DNA of 61,202 nucleotides from Chloroflexota bacterium (GTDB lineage Bacteria > Chloroflexota > Dehalococcoidia > Lucifugimonadales > Lucifugimonadaceae). The translations under genes and the position numbers were made by a program. Below are positions 42,763 through 52,190 of this stretch, piece by piece. Positions within the stretch are counted from its first letter, which is position 1, and each line of letters starts with the position of its first letter. Under the pieces are notes generated by a model, which was not told where the DNA came from, searched no databases, and saw only the letters and a program-made list of their open reading frames with translations. The stretch spans positions 1-61,202 of the forward strand of contig JAJCYY010000024.1 in the NCBI GenBank assembly GCA_029262735.1. The letters are read 5' to 3'.

Positions 42763-42909
42763 TACGATAACCAGTTACGTGTGAGTTGGTCTGAACTAAT
42801 ACTGGTTTCAATTGAACTGCCACGACCGTTCGGGGACGAATGAGGTTCGACGCAACACAGATGCGGGCAGCCTCGCAATTGCTGCAGTCCCGCTCTGCGA
42901 CGCCCAGGC

Positions 42910-43950
42910 TCATAGCAGGGATGTTGGCCCGTCTGAACCGTCCGGCCATTCATCGTCGTCGGCAGCGCCGGTCGGCATTGGAAGTGGCAGGCCGGGGAGC
43001 GATGGAGTGGAGCGAATCCTCGCCAGATTGAGTGAAAGTTCCTCATTCTGCTTCTGCTGTTCCCGGTTTGAGAGGTAAAACGCCCACCTGGAAGTCACCT
43101 GCGCGCCAACCAACATGATTATTGCCGAGACATAGACAAAAACCATGAGGACGATGATTGCGCTGACACCGCCGTAGATGCCGTTCGCCAGAGCGGCTGC
43201 GTTCTGCAGATAAAGGATGAATACGCCCTTGGAGATCTCGAAGGCAGCAGCGCCAAGCAGAGCGGTAGGAAAAACCTCTTTAAATCTCAACTTCGTGTTC
43301 GGTAGCCACCAGTAGAGAATTAAGAAGACGATGAACGATAGCAACGGCGGGCTGAAGCGTGCTATCCGGGCCCAGAGCTCAGTCCCTGAAACCGGTGTGT
43401 TCGGAGCAACGATTGTCGAGATATCCTCGAAGTAGCCAAATATCGTCGTTATCGAGAATGAAACGATCAACAGTAACGCCGCGCCAACAAGCAACACAAA
43501 ATCCATTGCCTGCTCGGTTAGAAACGGTCTCGGCTTCGTGATGCCCCAGATCGTGTTCACGCTCTTGCGAATCGAGCTAAACACGGCTTTCGAGGCGAAG
43601 ATCAGGCCAAGAGTCGCCACGGCACTCGTGACGCCACGGCCTTCACGAAGGCTACTGAAAAAGCCAGCCAGGAAATCATCTGACTGTTCGCCGAGTACCG
43701 GAATCTGAGTTTCCAGACCTTTGATAAGGCTCTCTTCGAAGCCTTCTATGCCAAGGAAGAACGAAAAGATCGTTATCAAAGCCAGTGAGAGCGGAAACAA
43801 CGCGAAGAACGCGTAGAACGCGATGGCCGCGGACATGTAAGGCCCGTTCTTCTCCAGGAACTCGTTGAAGTTACTGGCAACGAACTTGATGAACCACAAC
43901 GGACCCTGGACTAGCCAGATCGCCTGTGTCTTATTCAGCAGGATACCCAT
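42910..43950 (-). CDS. YihY/BrkB-family membrane protein
   Basis: This is a 346-residue protein with about six membrane helices. The family core is MSAAIAFYAFFALFPLSLAL, then ASKAVFSSIRKSVNTIWGIT, ILYWWLPNTKLRFKEVFPTA, LLGAAAFEISKGVFILYLQN and YGGVSAIIVLMVFVYVSAII. The transport or envelope role of this family is not settled; it was once misnamed ribonuclease BN. The C-terminal 50 residues are polar and Pro/Asp-rich. The ribosome site is weak. Confidence 0.9.
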   Translation of the reverse strand: MGILLNKTQAIWLVQGPLWFIKFVASNFNEFLEKNGPYMSAAIAFYAFFALFPLSLALITIFSFFLGIEGFEESLIKGLETQIPVLGEQSDDFLAGFFSSLREGRGVTSAVATLGLIFASKAVFSSIRKSVNTIWGITKPRPFLTEQAMDFVLLVGAALLLIVSFSITTIFGYFEDISTIVAPNTPVSGTELWARIARFSPPLLSFIVFLILYWWLPNTKLRFKEVFPTALLGAAAFEISKGVFILYLQNAAALANGIYGGVSAIIVLMVFVYVSAIIMLVGAQVTSRWAFYLSNREQQKQNEELSLNLARIRSTPSLPGLPLPMPTGAADDDEWPDGSDGPTSLL

Positions 43951-44175
43951 ATCGCTGCACCGGGTTTCCCAATAGCTGTCAACCCATTGCTAACTTCGTA
44001 TTGTAACTCGATATCAAGGCTTTCATTGGTTACAAGGTCCGAACCCAGGTGGTTGACAGCTCACACTGCAAGGACGGCAACACCTCCCAGTTCACTATCG
44101 ATCGCACATCTCGAATAGAACGTCGAGACCAGGTAACCCAGTATCTAAGATGGGGACATTAGCCGTACGGCCCGA

Positions 44176-45216
44176 CTAGTCGAGGTCACCGGACCGGAAC
44201 GCACCGATGTAGTTCATGCAGAAGTCGTCATTGCCCATCAGCATCTCAGTGGTGATTTGCACAGGCTTTGTTTTCATGTCCATCGCCAGGATCTTGTCGA
44301 TATCCAGGTGCAGCGGGTCGACGATGCCGCTGTCGGCACCGTGCTCGATCGCCAGTCGAACGAAAACCTCGTTAACCAGCTTACGTTTCGGCAGTCCAAA
44401 CGAGACGTTGCTCATCCCACCGGTGATGTGGATTTCCGCACCGAACTCATCTCGAATTAGTTGAATCGCGTTTAGGCCATGAGGGCCGTAGGTGCCGGAA
44501 ACCGAGATCGGAAAGAACAGCGGGTCAACGTATAAGTCGCCCTTTGCAATTCCTTTCGACAGCGCTGCCTCGACAATTCGACCCACGTTCTCAAGTCTCT
44601 CGTGCTCGTCGTCGGGCATTCCGTCTTCTTTTGCTGCCGTCACAACGGCACAGGCGTCGTTCTCGAGTACCAGGTCTAGCGCCTGGATACGCTCGAGCGC
44701 GACCGAGTTCAACATCGGACGGCCAGCGGAGCCGTCATACGCCTCAAAGCCCGACTCAATGATCTCGGCTTTAGAAGAGTCGATGCTTGGTGGTACGGGT
44801 GAAATACTCTGCACTTTTTCTACAAGCCACTTCATGGCGGCCAACTGCTCTGGCAGCCGATACGAGAACTCATCGACGTTCAGATCAAGGTATGACGCCT
44901 TCGAACGCACCTGCCTGTGGACCTCTTTCTCGATGTAATCGACACCCGTCGCTGCCTCCTCACCTTCTTCGTTCATGCCCTTCCAGACAGCGATCATGAA
45001 GTGCTTGAGTTGGCCTTGCTCATAGGGCTGGGTTTTCGTGAAATGCTCGGGCACCCGCATCAACCTGCGTTCGCCCTCGGCGTTGCGGTACTTGATGGCG
45101 TCACTGCCATCGTCCATTTTTTGGTGGAAGATTCCCCCGAGCTTGACTACTCGGGTGGTATGAATGTTTTCACCGACGGTGATGAAGTCTTCTGCTGAAC
45201 TGACGACACTACTCAT
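44176..45216 (-). CDS. Pterin-binding methyltetrahydrofolate methyltransferase-like protein
   Basis: The 346-residue product has the pterin-binding TIM barrel of MeTr/MetH: FITVGENIHTTRVVK, YLDLNVDEFSYRL, PPSIDSSKAEIIESGFEAYD, MLNSVALERIQALDLVLEND and IHITGGMSNVSFGLPKRKLV. Such proteins move the methyl of methyl-tetrahydrofolate to or from a corrinoid protein. It directly follows the fused MetF-MetV gene, so the pair should interconvert methylene- and methyl-THF and pass the methyl group on. No corrinoid protein is encoded nearby. I prefer the ATG at MSSVVSSAED over one 60 bases upstream, though neither has a strong ribosome site. Confidence 0.88.
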   Translation of the reverse strand: MSSVVSSAEDFITVGENIHTTRVVKLGGIFHQKMDDGSDAIKYRNAEGERRLMRVPEHFTKTQPYEQGQLKHFMIAVWKGMNEEGEEAATGVDYIEKEVHRQVRSKASYLDLNVDEFSYRLPEQLAAMKWLVEKVQSISPVPPSIDSSKAEIIESGFEAYDGSAGRPMLNSVALERIQALDLVLENDACAVVTAAKEDGMPDDEHERLENVGRIVEAALSKGIAKGDLYVDPLFFPISVSGTYGPHGLNAIQLIRDEFGAEIHITGGMSNVSFGLPKRKLVNEVFVRLAIEHGADSGIVDPLHLDIDKILAMDMKTKPVQITTEMLMGNDDFCMNYIGAFRSGDLD

Positions 45217-45333
45217 CTTGCGTTCCCATTTTTTGTTAGTGGCATGATGAAGCGTTTGTGCTACTCGTGTGGACATGCCCGACGGTTACGTGAACAAGCA
45301 TACCTCTCGTCCCTGCATGGAACATGTGTCAGA

Positions 45334-46917
45334 TCACTCCTCATCAGAGACCGATGGAATACTGTGATGGTCACGACTCATGAATGTGTTCGCCCATGCA
45401 GAGCTTCCACGCAATGAGGCATCTTTGAACACGATCGGCCTGTGCAGCATCTCCATTTCCTGCCCCAGTGGCTTTAATCTGTCGTATGCACGCAGCCAGA
45501 TGCACTGCTTGTCCAGAACCTCGCAATAACCCGCTTTCGTCCCACCGCACGGACCGTTCCGCTGATTCTTGACGCATTGGGACTCCGGACAGAGATATGC
45601 AATGTCCGGTAACGAGCAATCCCCACAGTCCTGGCACGAGTAAAGCGGCCCCTTAGCGAGTTGCTCGAACGTATGGGAGATTCCAGTCAGCTTTTTGGAC
45701 TTCTCAATCTTCCTGAATACAGCACGTCCAACCTTGAACCCTCTTGAGTCTCGATCAAACAGATGATCGTGCACGAACTTGCCGGTTCTGAAAGAGATCG
45801 GAAGTTTCAACTTCTTACGACGCCGGGCTCCCGGCTCCAGTGATTTCACATAGTCCCGATTGACCGTGTCTGAGCTCAGGCCACGATTTTCGCCCTCTTC
45901 GAAGTAGTAAAACTCGTCTTGCTGCGGGAAATGAAGTTCGGCAGCGAACTGTTTCCAGTCATCAGCGCTGAACGATTTCTCGATCTCGAACAACTTCTCC
46001 AGCCTGGAAAGCCGCGGTCGGCCAGAGAGATAGACACCTCTGTATCCGAGGCCGCGCAGCACGGCGATCTGCTTGGCGGCCAACTCAGTGAAGAACGCTC
46101 GTCCACGGTCCTTCGCTTCCGCCTGTTTGCGAGCGACCGCCAGCAGTTCATCGTTGACTGAAACACCAGGGATCCCCCACCTGTTGAAGAATCCTGCAGC
46201 AGGAGCGGTAAGAATGAATACCGACCCAAATAGCGGGATATTGATGCTGTTTTTCCTGCCATACCGGACAAGTTCATCCAGTTTCCTGGAGTCGTACCCA
46301 ATCTGCGTGATCGCCCATTTGGCACCGGTGCGTACCTTCAGTTCGAACTTGAGGTACTGCGTCATGAGCTCGCCTTCAGTCAACTTGAACGGATTGACTG
46401 CGCATCCCGGATAGAAGTCTGATTTTGCCAATCTCGCTTCGCGTCCAACCGACCGCCACGCCTTCACTGGCATGCCGGAGTTCATGTCAGAGATCATCTT
46501 CAACAGACCTGCGGAATCGGTGTCAAACACCGGTTGAGCCTGGCCCGAGTAGCCGCCAACCGGGTAGTCACCAGAGAGAGCGAGGATGTTTCTGAAGCCG
46601 GTGCTCCCAAGTGCCCACAACCTGCTCTCGACACCATTTCGGTTGTAGTCCTTGCAGGAGACGTTGATGATGACCTCTCGGCCACGGTAGAGAAGGTCCT
46701 GCCCAAGAACCTCCGGCCGGATATGCGGGTTGCCTCCCGGGTTGTCCGTCAACGAGACAACATCCACGCCCTCAAACTCTGAAAGCTGCTTCGCGAAATC
46801 GCTTTCCTTGCGAGCAGCCTCTTCCATTGCCAGGCCGCGCGATGTTTCAACCTCGACTACAACGAGGAACCTGTCTGTTTTTTCCAGTAGATTTTGCAAC
46901 GGATCGCTCTGGAGCAT
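45334..46917 (-). CDS. metF: Methylenetetrahydrofolate reductase fused to a MetV-type Cys domain
   Basis: In this 527-residue product, residues 1-300 are the MetF barrel: FLVVVEVETSRGLAMEEAAR, VVSLTDNPGGNPHIRPEVLG, NILALSGDYPVGGYSGQAQP, GAKWAITQIGYDSRKLDELV and IPLFGSVFILTAPAAGFFNR. The region from about 435 on (YSCQDCGDCSLPDIAYLCPE, then SQCVKNQRNGPCGGT) is a Cys-rich domain like MetV, the separate zinc partner of MetF in acetogens. Here both are one chain. The enzyme makes methyl-THF. The partner methyltransferase gene follows 117 bases later. Confidence 0.92.
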   Translation of the reverse strand: MLQSDPLQNLLEKTDRFLVVVEVETSRGLAMEEAARKESDFAKQLSEFEGVDVVSLTDNPGGNPHIRPEVLGQDLLYRGREVIINVSCKDYNRNGVESRLWALGSTGFRNILALSGDYPVGGYSGQAQPVFDTDSAGLLKMISDMNSGMPVKAWRSVGREARLAKSDFYPGCAVNPFKLTEGELMTQYLKFELKVRTGAKWAITQIGYDSRKLDELVRYGRKNSINIPLFGSVFILTAPAAGFFNRWGIPGVSVNDELLAVARKQAEAKDRGRAFFTELAAKQIAVLRGLGYRGVYLSGRPRLSRLEKLFEIEKSFSADDWKQFAAELHFPQQDEFYYFEEGENRGLSSDTVNRDYVKSLEPGARRRKKLKLPISFRTGKFVHDHLFDRDSRGFKVGRAVFRKIEKSKKLTGISHTFEQLAKGPLYSCQDCGDCSLPDIAYLCPESQCVKNQRNGPCGGTKAGYCEVLDKQCIWLRAYDRLKPLGQEMEMLHRPIVFKDASLRGSSAWANTFMSRDHHSIPSVSDEE

Positions 46918-47095
46918 GGTATTGGTATCAACGGTTCCGGACCCAGGTAGGTTAACTCCGCAGTTCCTATCCCAGCCTCTATCTCTCGACCCGGTCTAGA
47001 ATGTCGGCTATCCCGAACTTGCAGTCAGCTGTTGTTCGGCAACTGTATCTGTTTGTGCTCGGAATAGTCGTCAACTTAGCCACGGCGCGTGTTAA

Positions 47096-48568
47096 TTGCT
47101 CCCACCTTTGGCCCCAAAACCAGGCGACAACGTAGTCCGCCGACCTCGCGAGTCCGAGATCGCGCCGGTGACGTTGCAGGTCGAGCCACGGACAGTGTCC
47201 GTGCGCGGCCCCACGTCGCCAATGATCCTGATCTACGGATTTCTCGGCGTCATCTTCATTGGGACGCTACTTCTGATGCTGCCGGTCGCAAGTAAGGGCG
47301 ACGAGTTTCAGAGTTTTACCAGCCGTCTGACCGAAGCGATATTTACCGCCACTTCCGCGGTCGCCGTAACGGGCCTGGTGGTCGTTGACACCGCCGACGC
47401 GTGGTCCCGGTTCGGTCAGACCGTGATCATGCTGCTGTTCTTCGTCGGCGGCCTCGGATTCATGACCGGCGCAGCATTCCTGCTGATGATCGTCGGGCAG
47501 AGACTCGGACTACGGGGACAGCTGCTCATTCGTGCAGGTCTGGGTGAAGCACAACTCGGCGCTATTGCCTCAATAGTGCGGAAGATCGTTATCTTCTCAG
47601 TTGTCGTCCAGGCTTTCGGGATACTGCTGCTTTTCCTCAGGTGGTACGTCTTTGGAGAGCTGTGGGAAGGTATTTCACTCGGCGAAGCGCTCTGGCAGAG
47701 TACTTTTCATGCCGTTTCCGCATTCAACAACGCAGGCTTCGAGATCATGCCTGACACTCTTGTTGGCGGTGCCAGCCTCACGCCGTTTAAGGCTGACATT
47801 CCGCTGCTGCTGATCATGGCGCCTCTGATCATCATTGGCGGTCTCAGCTACTTCGTCCTGACCGATGTCGTCTCAAAACGCAATTTCGGACGCTTGAGGC
47901 TCGACACGAAGCTGGTTCTGGTCGGTTCCCTCGGCTTACTGGTAGTCGGAACGATCATTTTTCTGTCCACAGAATGGTCTCATCCGAACAGTATCGGCGC
48001 GCAAAGTGTCCCGGAAAAGCTGACTGACGCGTTCTTTCACTCAGCGGCAGCGCGTACTGCGGGATTCTCTACCGTTGACTACAACGGCATCACGCACGCC
48101 AACAACATCGGCACTGAAGCCCTGATGTTTGTCGGCGGAGCATCTGCATCAACAGCAGGTGGCATAAAAGTCAACACCTTTATGGTAATTCTGATCGCCG
48201 CTGCTGCCACCTTGCGGGGCAAACGGCGTGTCAATGCTTTCGGTCGAGAGTTGCCGTTCGTTATCGTGCAGCGTGCAATGGTCGTCGGGGCGGCAGCAAC
48301 AGCCATGCTTATCGCGTTATTCTTGACGCTCGTCGCGATTCAACCTGAGCTCGATTTTAGAATGGCGCTGTTTGAGGTTGTCTCGGCATTCGGAACAGTC
48401 GGCCTCTCAACGGGTATAACGAGCGAACTCAACACTGGTGCCCGCATACTGATTTCGGTGGCCATGTTCCTGGGTCGGTTCGGGCCACTGACACTGGCTC
48501 TGCTGATGGCGGGCCGTGAGGCGAATGAAACTTATCGATTCGCAAGCGAGCGGGTTAGAATAGGCTGA
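47096..48568 (+). CDS. ktrB: TrkH/KtrB-type potassium transporter membrane subunit
   Basis: This is a 490-residue membrane protein with four pore repeats. The repeats carry filter-like segments: TATSAVAVTGLVVVDTADAW, HAVSAFNNAGFEIMPDTL, HSAAARTAGFSTVDYN and EVVSAFGTVGLSTGITSEL. It takes up K+ together with cytosolic TrkA/KtrA rings. It is followed by four genes of the same system or its regulators, all on this strand. It starts at TTG. The first 40 residues are a hydrophilic extension without parallel in the core family. Confidence 0.93.
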   Translation: MLPPLAPKPGDNVVRRPRESEIAPVTLQVEPRTVSVRGPTSPMILIYGFLGVIFIGTLLLMLPVASKGDEFQSFTSRLTEAIFTATSAVAVTGLVVVDTADAWSRFGQTVIMLLFFVGGLGFMTGAAFLLMIVGQRLGLRGQLLIRAGLGEAQLGAIASIVRKIVIFSVVVQAFGILLLFLRWYVFGELWEGISLGEALWQSTFHAVSAFNNAGFEIMPDTLVGGASLTPFKADIPLLLIMAPLIIIGGLSYFVLTDVVSKRNFGRLRLDTKLVLVGSLGLLVVGTIIFLSTEWSHPNSIGAQSVPEKLTDAFFHSAAARTAGFSTVDYNGITHANNIGTEALMFVGGASASTAGGIKVNTFMVILIAAAATLRGKRRVNAFGRELPFVIVQRAMVVGAAATAMLIALFLTLVAIQPELDFRMALFEVVSAFGTVGLSTGITSELNTGARILISVAMFLGRFGPLTLALLMAGREANETYRFASERVRIG

Positions 48569-48626
48569 GGCATACCAGCTCTCCAGTTCGACTCGAAACC
48601 GGTGAGATCTTAAACCCTTTGCATTC

Positions 48627-49295
48627 ATGCCAGTAACCAACAGTCGCCATATTGCAGTCGTCGGGCTAGGCCGTTTCGGTAGCAACATTGCCCGGACGCT
48701 CTACCAACTCGGGCACACAGTAATCGCAATAGACAGCGACGAAGAGCGCGTGCAGGCGATGATGGGTGAGGTAACACACCCCGTTGTTGGCAACGCTACT
48801 TACGAGGCTGTGCTCAGAGATTTCGGGGTTCACAACTACGACATCGGAATCGTCGCGATCGGTTCAAATGTTGAAGCGAGCATCATGGTTGCTGTTTTGT
48901 TCCAGACCATGAATCTGCCATACATAGTGGCCAGAGCACACTCGGACCTGCATGGGAGCACATTGGAGCGGTTGGGCTGTCACAAAGTTGTGTATGCCGA
49001 ATCCGAAATGGGAGGACGCGTGGCACATAGCCTCTTCAATCCGGATGTTGAGGAATACCTGGAGTTGAGTACCTCATTTGGGGTGAGCCGCTTACGCGTA
49101 CCTGACAGATTCGCCGATATGACGCTTAAAGAGGCCGGTTTTTCAGGCGTCAGGGATAAATATGGCGTCGCTGTTGTCGCGCTTAAACGCGGCAGCGACA
49201 TCACCTTGAGTCCCGATTCAGACGAACGGCTACGAAGAGACGACGTACTGGTCGTGGCTGGACGCGACGAGCTTGTTGAAAGGATCTCCCACTAG
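48627..49295 (+). CDS. ktrA: KtrA/TrkA regulatory subunit (RCK domain)
   Basis: This is a 222-residue RCK protein. The N-domain IAVVGLGRFGSNIARTLYQL binds NAD or ATP/ADP, and SDEERVQAMM and VGNATYEAVLRDFGVHNYDI are typical. The C-domain (LELSTSFGVSRLRVPDRFAD to DDVLVVAGRDELVERIS) is the ligand-sensing RCK_C. An octameric ring of it gates the KtrB pore in response to nucleotides. The gene sits 58 bases after the pore subunit. Confidence 0.93.
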   Translation: MPVTNSRHIAVVGLGRFGSNIARTLYQLGHTVIAIDSDEERVQAMMGEVTHPVVGNATYEAVLRDFGVHNYDIGIVAIGSNVEASIMVAVLFQTMNLPYIVARAHSDLHGSTLERLGCHKVVYAESEMGGRVAHSLFNPDVEEYLELSTSFGVSRLRVPDRFADMTLKEAGFSGVRDKYGVAVVALKRGSDITLSPDSDERLRRDDVLVVAGRDELVERISH

Positions 49296-49339
49296 GAGTC
49301 GCCGGCCTCGGTGAAACCTCACCGGGTTCGAGTCAAATC

Positions 49340-49819
49340 ATGCAGTTCAATAAGGTGCTTGTCCTCGTCACCGGTCAACCGGCCGACTCATCCGCAGTTA
49401 GCTATGCTGCATCGTTGATCCGCGAAAACAGAGGACGCCTGATCATCCTCTATGTGATTAAAGTAGGAAGATCGTTGCCTCTGGATGCGGAAATGCCTGA
49501 GGAGGTCCAGGTCGCCGAGCGGGTGCTCAACGGCGCGGAGCTTGCAGCAAACCTACAACGGAACGTGGTGGAAGCGGAGATGCTGCAAGCGCGTGAGATC
49601 GGGTCGGCGGTGGTTCACGAAGCAGCAGTGAGAGACGTGGATGCGGTTGTGATCAGCACCGCTTATCCCACGACCAACGGAAAGTTCACACTCGGGACTG
49701 ACATCCCTTACGTGATGGAGTTCGCAGCCTGTAACGTCATACTCATACGAGAAGCTCTCGCCGGCGCGAGACCGGAGCGCAGGCAGTTGACCGGTAGGTC
49801 AGGAACGGTCTCCAGTTAG
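49340..49819 (+). CDS. Universal stress protein family protein
   Basis: The 159-residue UspA-like fold begins FNKVLVLVTGQPADSSAVSY and continues ASLIRENRGRLIILYVIKV; VRDVDAVVISTAYPTTNGKF and YVMEFAACNVILIREAL complete it. The usual ATP-binding G-2x-G-9x-G(S/T) pattern is poorly conserved, so it may not bind ATP. Placed inside the potassium cluster, it may modulate transport. Confidence 0.8.
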   Translation: MQFNKVLVLVTGQPADSSAVSYAASLIRENRGRLIILYVIKVGRSLPLDAEMPEEVQVAERVLNGAELAANLQRNVVEAEMLQAREIGSAVVHEAAVRDVDAVVISTAYPTTNGKFTLGTDIPYVMEFAACNVILIREALAGARPERRQLTGRSGTVSS

Positions 49820-49852
49820 GCCGCGCTATATGACGAAGGGGCGAAAATCAAA

Positions 49853-50299
49853 ATGAACGTAGTCATCGTAGGCAGCGGCCGCACCGGCACAACGTTGGCG
49901 ATGTCACTGGCTGCATCCGGTCACTCGATCACGATTGTCGACATCGACGGAGCCAACGCGGCTGCGCTTTCCGGAAAGGAGTACGAGACGAGCAACATAT
50001 CGATCGTCGAAGGTGACGGTACAACGGAATTCACACTTGAACAAGCGAAGATTCGCGACGCCGATCTGTTCGCTGCGTTAACCGGAGATGACAGCACAAA
50101 CGGTCTTGCTGCGCTCAAGGCAAAGATCACCTACCGGGTACTGACTGTCATCGCCACCGTATGGAGCGGCGATCTCAGCAGCGTGTTTGAGTCACTCGGC
50201 ATAGCCTGCGTCAACCCTGCGCGTCTATCAGCAGATACCGTTATCGCGAACATACCCCAGGTGTTGCAAAACCAGCCAACAGGAACTTCAGGAGAGTGA
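49853..50299 (+). CDS. Single TrkA-N (RCK_N) domain protein
   Basis: The 148-residue product has only the N-terminal RCK half. MNVVIVGSGRTGTTLAMSLA is the nucleotide loop, ITIVDIDGANAAALSG and IVEGDGTTEFTLEQAKIRDA follow, and LFAALTGDDSTNGLAALKAK closes. No C-terminal sensor domain is present. It is followed by a two-domain TrkA-type gene after one base, so the two probably act together as a regulatory ring or as a NAD sensor for the pore. Confidence 0.88.
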   Translation: MNVVIVGSGRTGTTLAMSLAASGHSITIVDIDGANAAALSGKEYETSNISIVEGDGTTEFTLEQAKIRDADLFAALTGDDSTNGLAALKAKITYRVLTVIATVWSGDLSSVFESLGIACVNPARLSADTVIANIPQVLQNQPTGTSGE

Positions 50300-50300
50300 C

Positions 50301-50966
50301 ATGTACGTGCTGGTAATGGGAGCAGGGACAATCGGCCTCCCGTTGATCACCTCTCTCGTCTCTTCCGGTCACGAGGTTCTGGCGATCGATCCTGACCGCA
50401 GAAGCTCAGATAGCGTGCGAGACAAGCTCGGAAACGTAGTCTTGCAGGGTGATGCAACCTCTTCCAGGGTGCTGCGTGAAGCAGGAGCAGGCAGAGCCGA
50501 TATTTTCATTGCCACAACCGGCGACGACGCCGACAATCTTGCGGCAAGCCTGTTGGCCAAGAACCTGTTCAATGTTGAGCGAACAATTTCGGTAGTCAAC
50601 CTGCAAGAAAACGCCGAGCTATTCGAGCAGGCCGGAATCGACGTTGCGGTGAGCACAACTGACCTGGTACTGGCTAATCTTTCGGGTGCCTTGCCGGCAC
50701 ATCCGTTGTTGCGGCTCATGCCAATAAGAGGCCGGGGCCTGGAGCTAATAGGCATCAAGGTGCCCGAAGGAGCCGCCGCGGTTGGCCGCCCATTGCGTGA
50801 CCTGCAGGTGCCATACGGTGTTCAAATGAATCTGATCATCTCCGGGGCCGGTAGAACGGAAATTCCGACTGATGACACGGTAATTGAAGCCGAAGACGAG
50901 GTGATCGCCGTGTCACCTGTCGAGTCGACTCGCTCTCTCTGGGAGACTCTGACGGAAATGAGGTAG
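50301..50966 (+). CDS. trkA: Two-domain TrkA-type regulatory protein
   Basis: The 221-residue product has TrkA_N (MYVLVMGAGTIGLPLITSLV, GDATSSRVLREAGAGRADIF) and TrkA_C (LELIGIKVPEGAAAVGRPLR to EAEDEVIAVSPVESTRSLW) regions. This is the second full RCK pair in the cluster besides KtrA. Three RCK genes for one pore subunit are unusual and suggest a hetero-oligomeric ring or a second pore elsewhere. It precedes pheA by three bases, so the operon may read through. Confidence 0.9.
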   Translation: MYVLVMGAGTIGLPLITSLVSSGHEVLAIDPDRRSSDSVRDKLGNVVLQGDATSSRVLREAGAGRADIFIATTGDDADNLAASLLAKNLFNVERTISVVNLQENAELFEQAGIDVAVSTTDLVLANLSGALPAHPLLRLMPIRGRGLELIGIKVPEGAAAVGRPLRDLQVPYGVQMNLIISGAGRTEIPTDDTVIEAEDEVIAVSPVESTRSLWETLTEMR

Positions 50967-50969
50967 CTG

Positions 50970-51809
50970 TTGAGTAAGAGCGTCGCTTTCCTTGGACCTG
51001 AGGGCACGTACACGGAAGAAGCGGCTATCCTGCACGCCCCAGGCGCGAGGCACGTCGCATATCCGTCGCTTCCTGACGTCGTGGCAGCAGTCGACTCCGC
51101 TGAGGTGGATGAGGCGGTCGGTCCAATAGAGAACAGCATCGCTGGCTCAGTAAACGACATTGTCGACGCCCTGATCGGCAAGCAAAAGGCCCGGATAACT
51201 GGCGAACTTCTTCTGCCAATAGATGTCTGCCTGATAGCCCTTCCCGGCACATCGCTCTCACAGATCAAGCGGGTCCGTTCAAAAGCCGAGGCCCTGGGTC
51301 AATGCAGGCGTTTTCTCACCGAGCATCTGCCTGGAGTTGTGCTGGAACCGTACGACTCTACCGCTGGCGCTGTTTCCAGCCTCTTCGCTGAAGATGGCAC
51401 CGTCGCGGCTCTTGGTCCGAATCGTGCGGCTGATCTCAATCACATGGCTGTGCTCAAGACTGGCGTTCAGGACAGAACAAATAACGTGACTCGCTTCGTG
51501 GTCATCGGCAGAGAAGCGCCTGGAAGATCTGGACGAGACAAGACTTCTATTGTGTTCGACTTCGATAGAGAGGACGCTCCGGGTCTTGTATACGCCGCCC
51601 TGAAGCCGTTCGCAGACGCTGGGATCAATCTGACCAAGATCGAGTCACGACCAACGGGGGAAAAGATCGGCGTTTACTACTTCCTGCTCGATTTCGACGG
51701 ACATGAGCAGGACGATGATGTCCGATCCGCTCTGGCCGAACTACAGCGCCACACGGCGATGTTCAAAGTGCTCGGGTCGTATCCGCGAGCGGAACTCAGA
51801 GCTGACTAA
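50970..51809 (+). CDS. pheA: Prephenate dehydratase with ACT domain
   Basis: This enzyme converts prephenate to phenylpyruvate for phenylalanine synthesis and is feedback-inhibited by Phe. In this 279-residue product, residues 1-185 are the dehydratase: VAFLGPEGTYTEEAAILHAP, GPIENSIAGSVNDIVDALIG, SKAEALGQCRRFLTEHLPG and the catalytic TRF motif in NNVTRFVVIG. The ACT domain at 195-270 has GINLTKIESRPTGEKIGVYY with the ESRP loop. The start is TTG, with GAGG upstream. It is probably co-transcribed with the potassium cluster by chance arrangement. Confidence 0.95.
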   Translation: MSKSVAFLGPEGTYTEEAAILHAPGARHVAYPSLPDVVAAVDSAEVDEAVGPIENSIAGSVNDIVDALIGKQKARITGELLLPIDVCLIALPGTSLSQIKRVRSKAEALGQCRRFLTEHLPGVVLEPYDSTAGAVSSLFAEDGTVAALGPNRAADLNHMAVLKTGVQDRTNNVTRFVVIGREAPGRSGRDKTSIVFDFDREDAPGLVYAALKPFADAGINLTKIESRPTGEKIGVYYFLLDFDGHEQDDDVRSALAELQRHTAMFKVLGSYPRAELRAD

Positions 51810-51845
51810 AGAGCCGAGGTATCCACTGCCGTCGGATATCGCCGT

Positions 51846-52130
51846 CTAGAGATCTTCATCGTCGAGATCGATATCACCGAACGGGTAGTCACGTCGACCG
51901 GAATAACCTCCGTTGCGGTCTGAAGCGGCAAACATCCGCTCTTTCGCCGCGGCGATAAAGTCGTCCGCTTTGTCCCGCAACTCCTGGCCACGCTCGGTGA
52001 ATAGTGTGCGAGTTTCGTCTCCTGATTTTGGAGCCAGGATCATGCCCGTCACAAAGCCAATGATTCCACCGACAACGATTCCACTAATGAAACCACCGGC
52101 GCTGACGCTATTCTGTTTGTTGTCAGACAT
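51846..52130 (-). CDS. YtxH-domain membrane protein
   Basis: The 94-residue product begins with one membrane segment (GFISGIVVGGIIGFVTGMILA), followed by the PKSGDETR motif of YtxH proteins. A helical tail follows (LRDKADDFIAAAKERMF) and an acidic end (DIDLDDEDL). The role is unknown; stress-related membrane association is proposed for the family. It lies downstream of a second small membrane protein on the same strand, a common pairing. Confidence 0.88.
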   Translation of the reverse strand: MSDNKQNSVSAGGFISGIVVGGIIGFVTGMILAPKSGDETRTLFTERGQELRDKADDFIAAAKERMFAASDRNGGYSGRRDYPFGDIDLDDEDL

Positions 52131-52190
52131 CTCACAAATCCTCGAGTTAAAACTGCAACTGCTTATTCCGGATCCGCCGGCCGAACGCTA

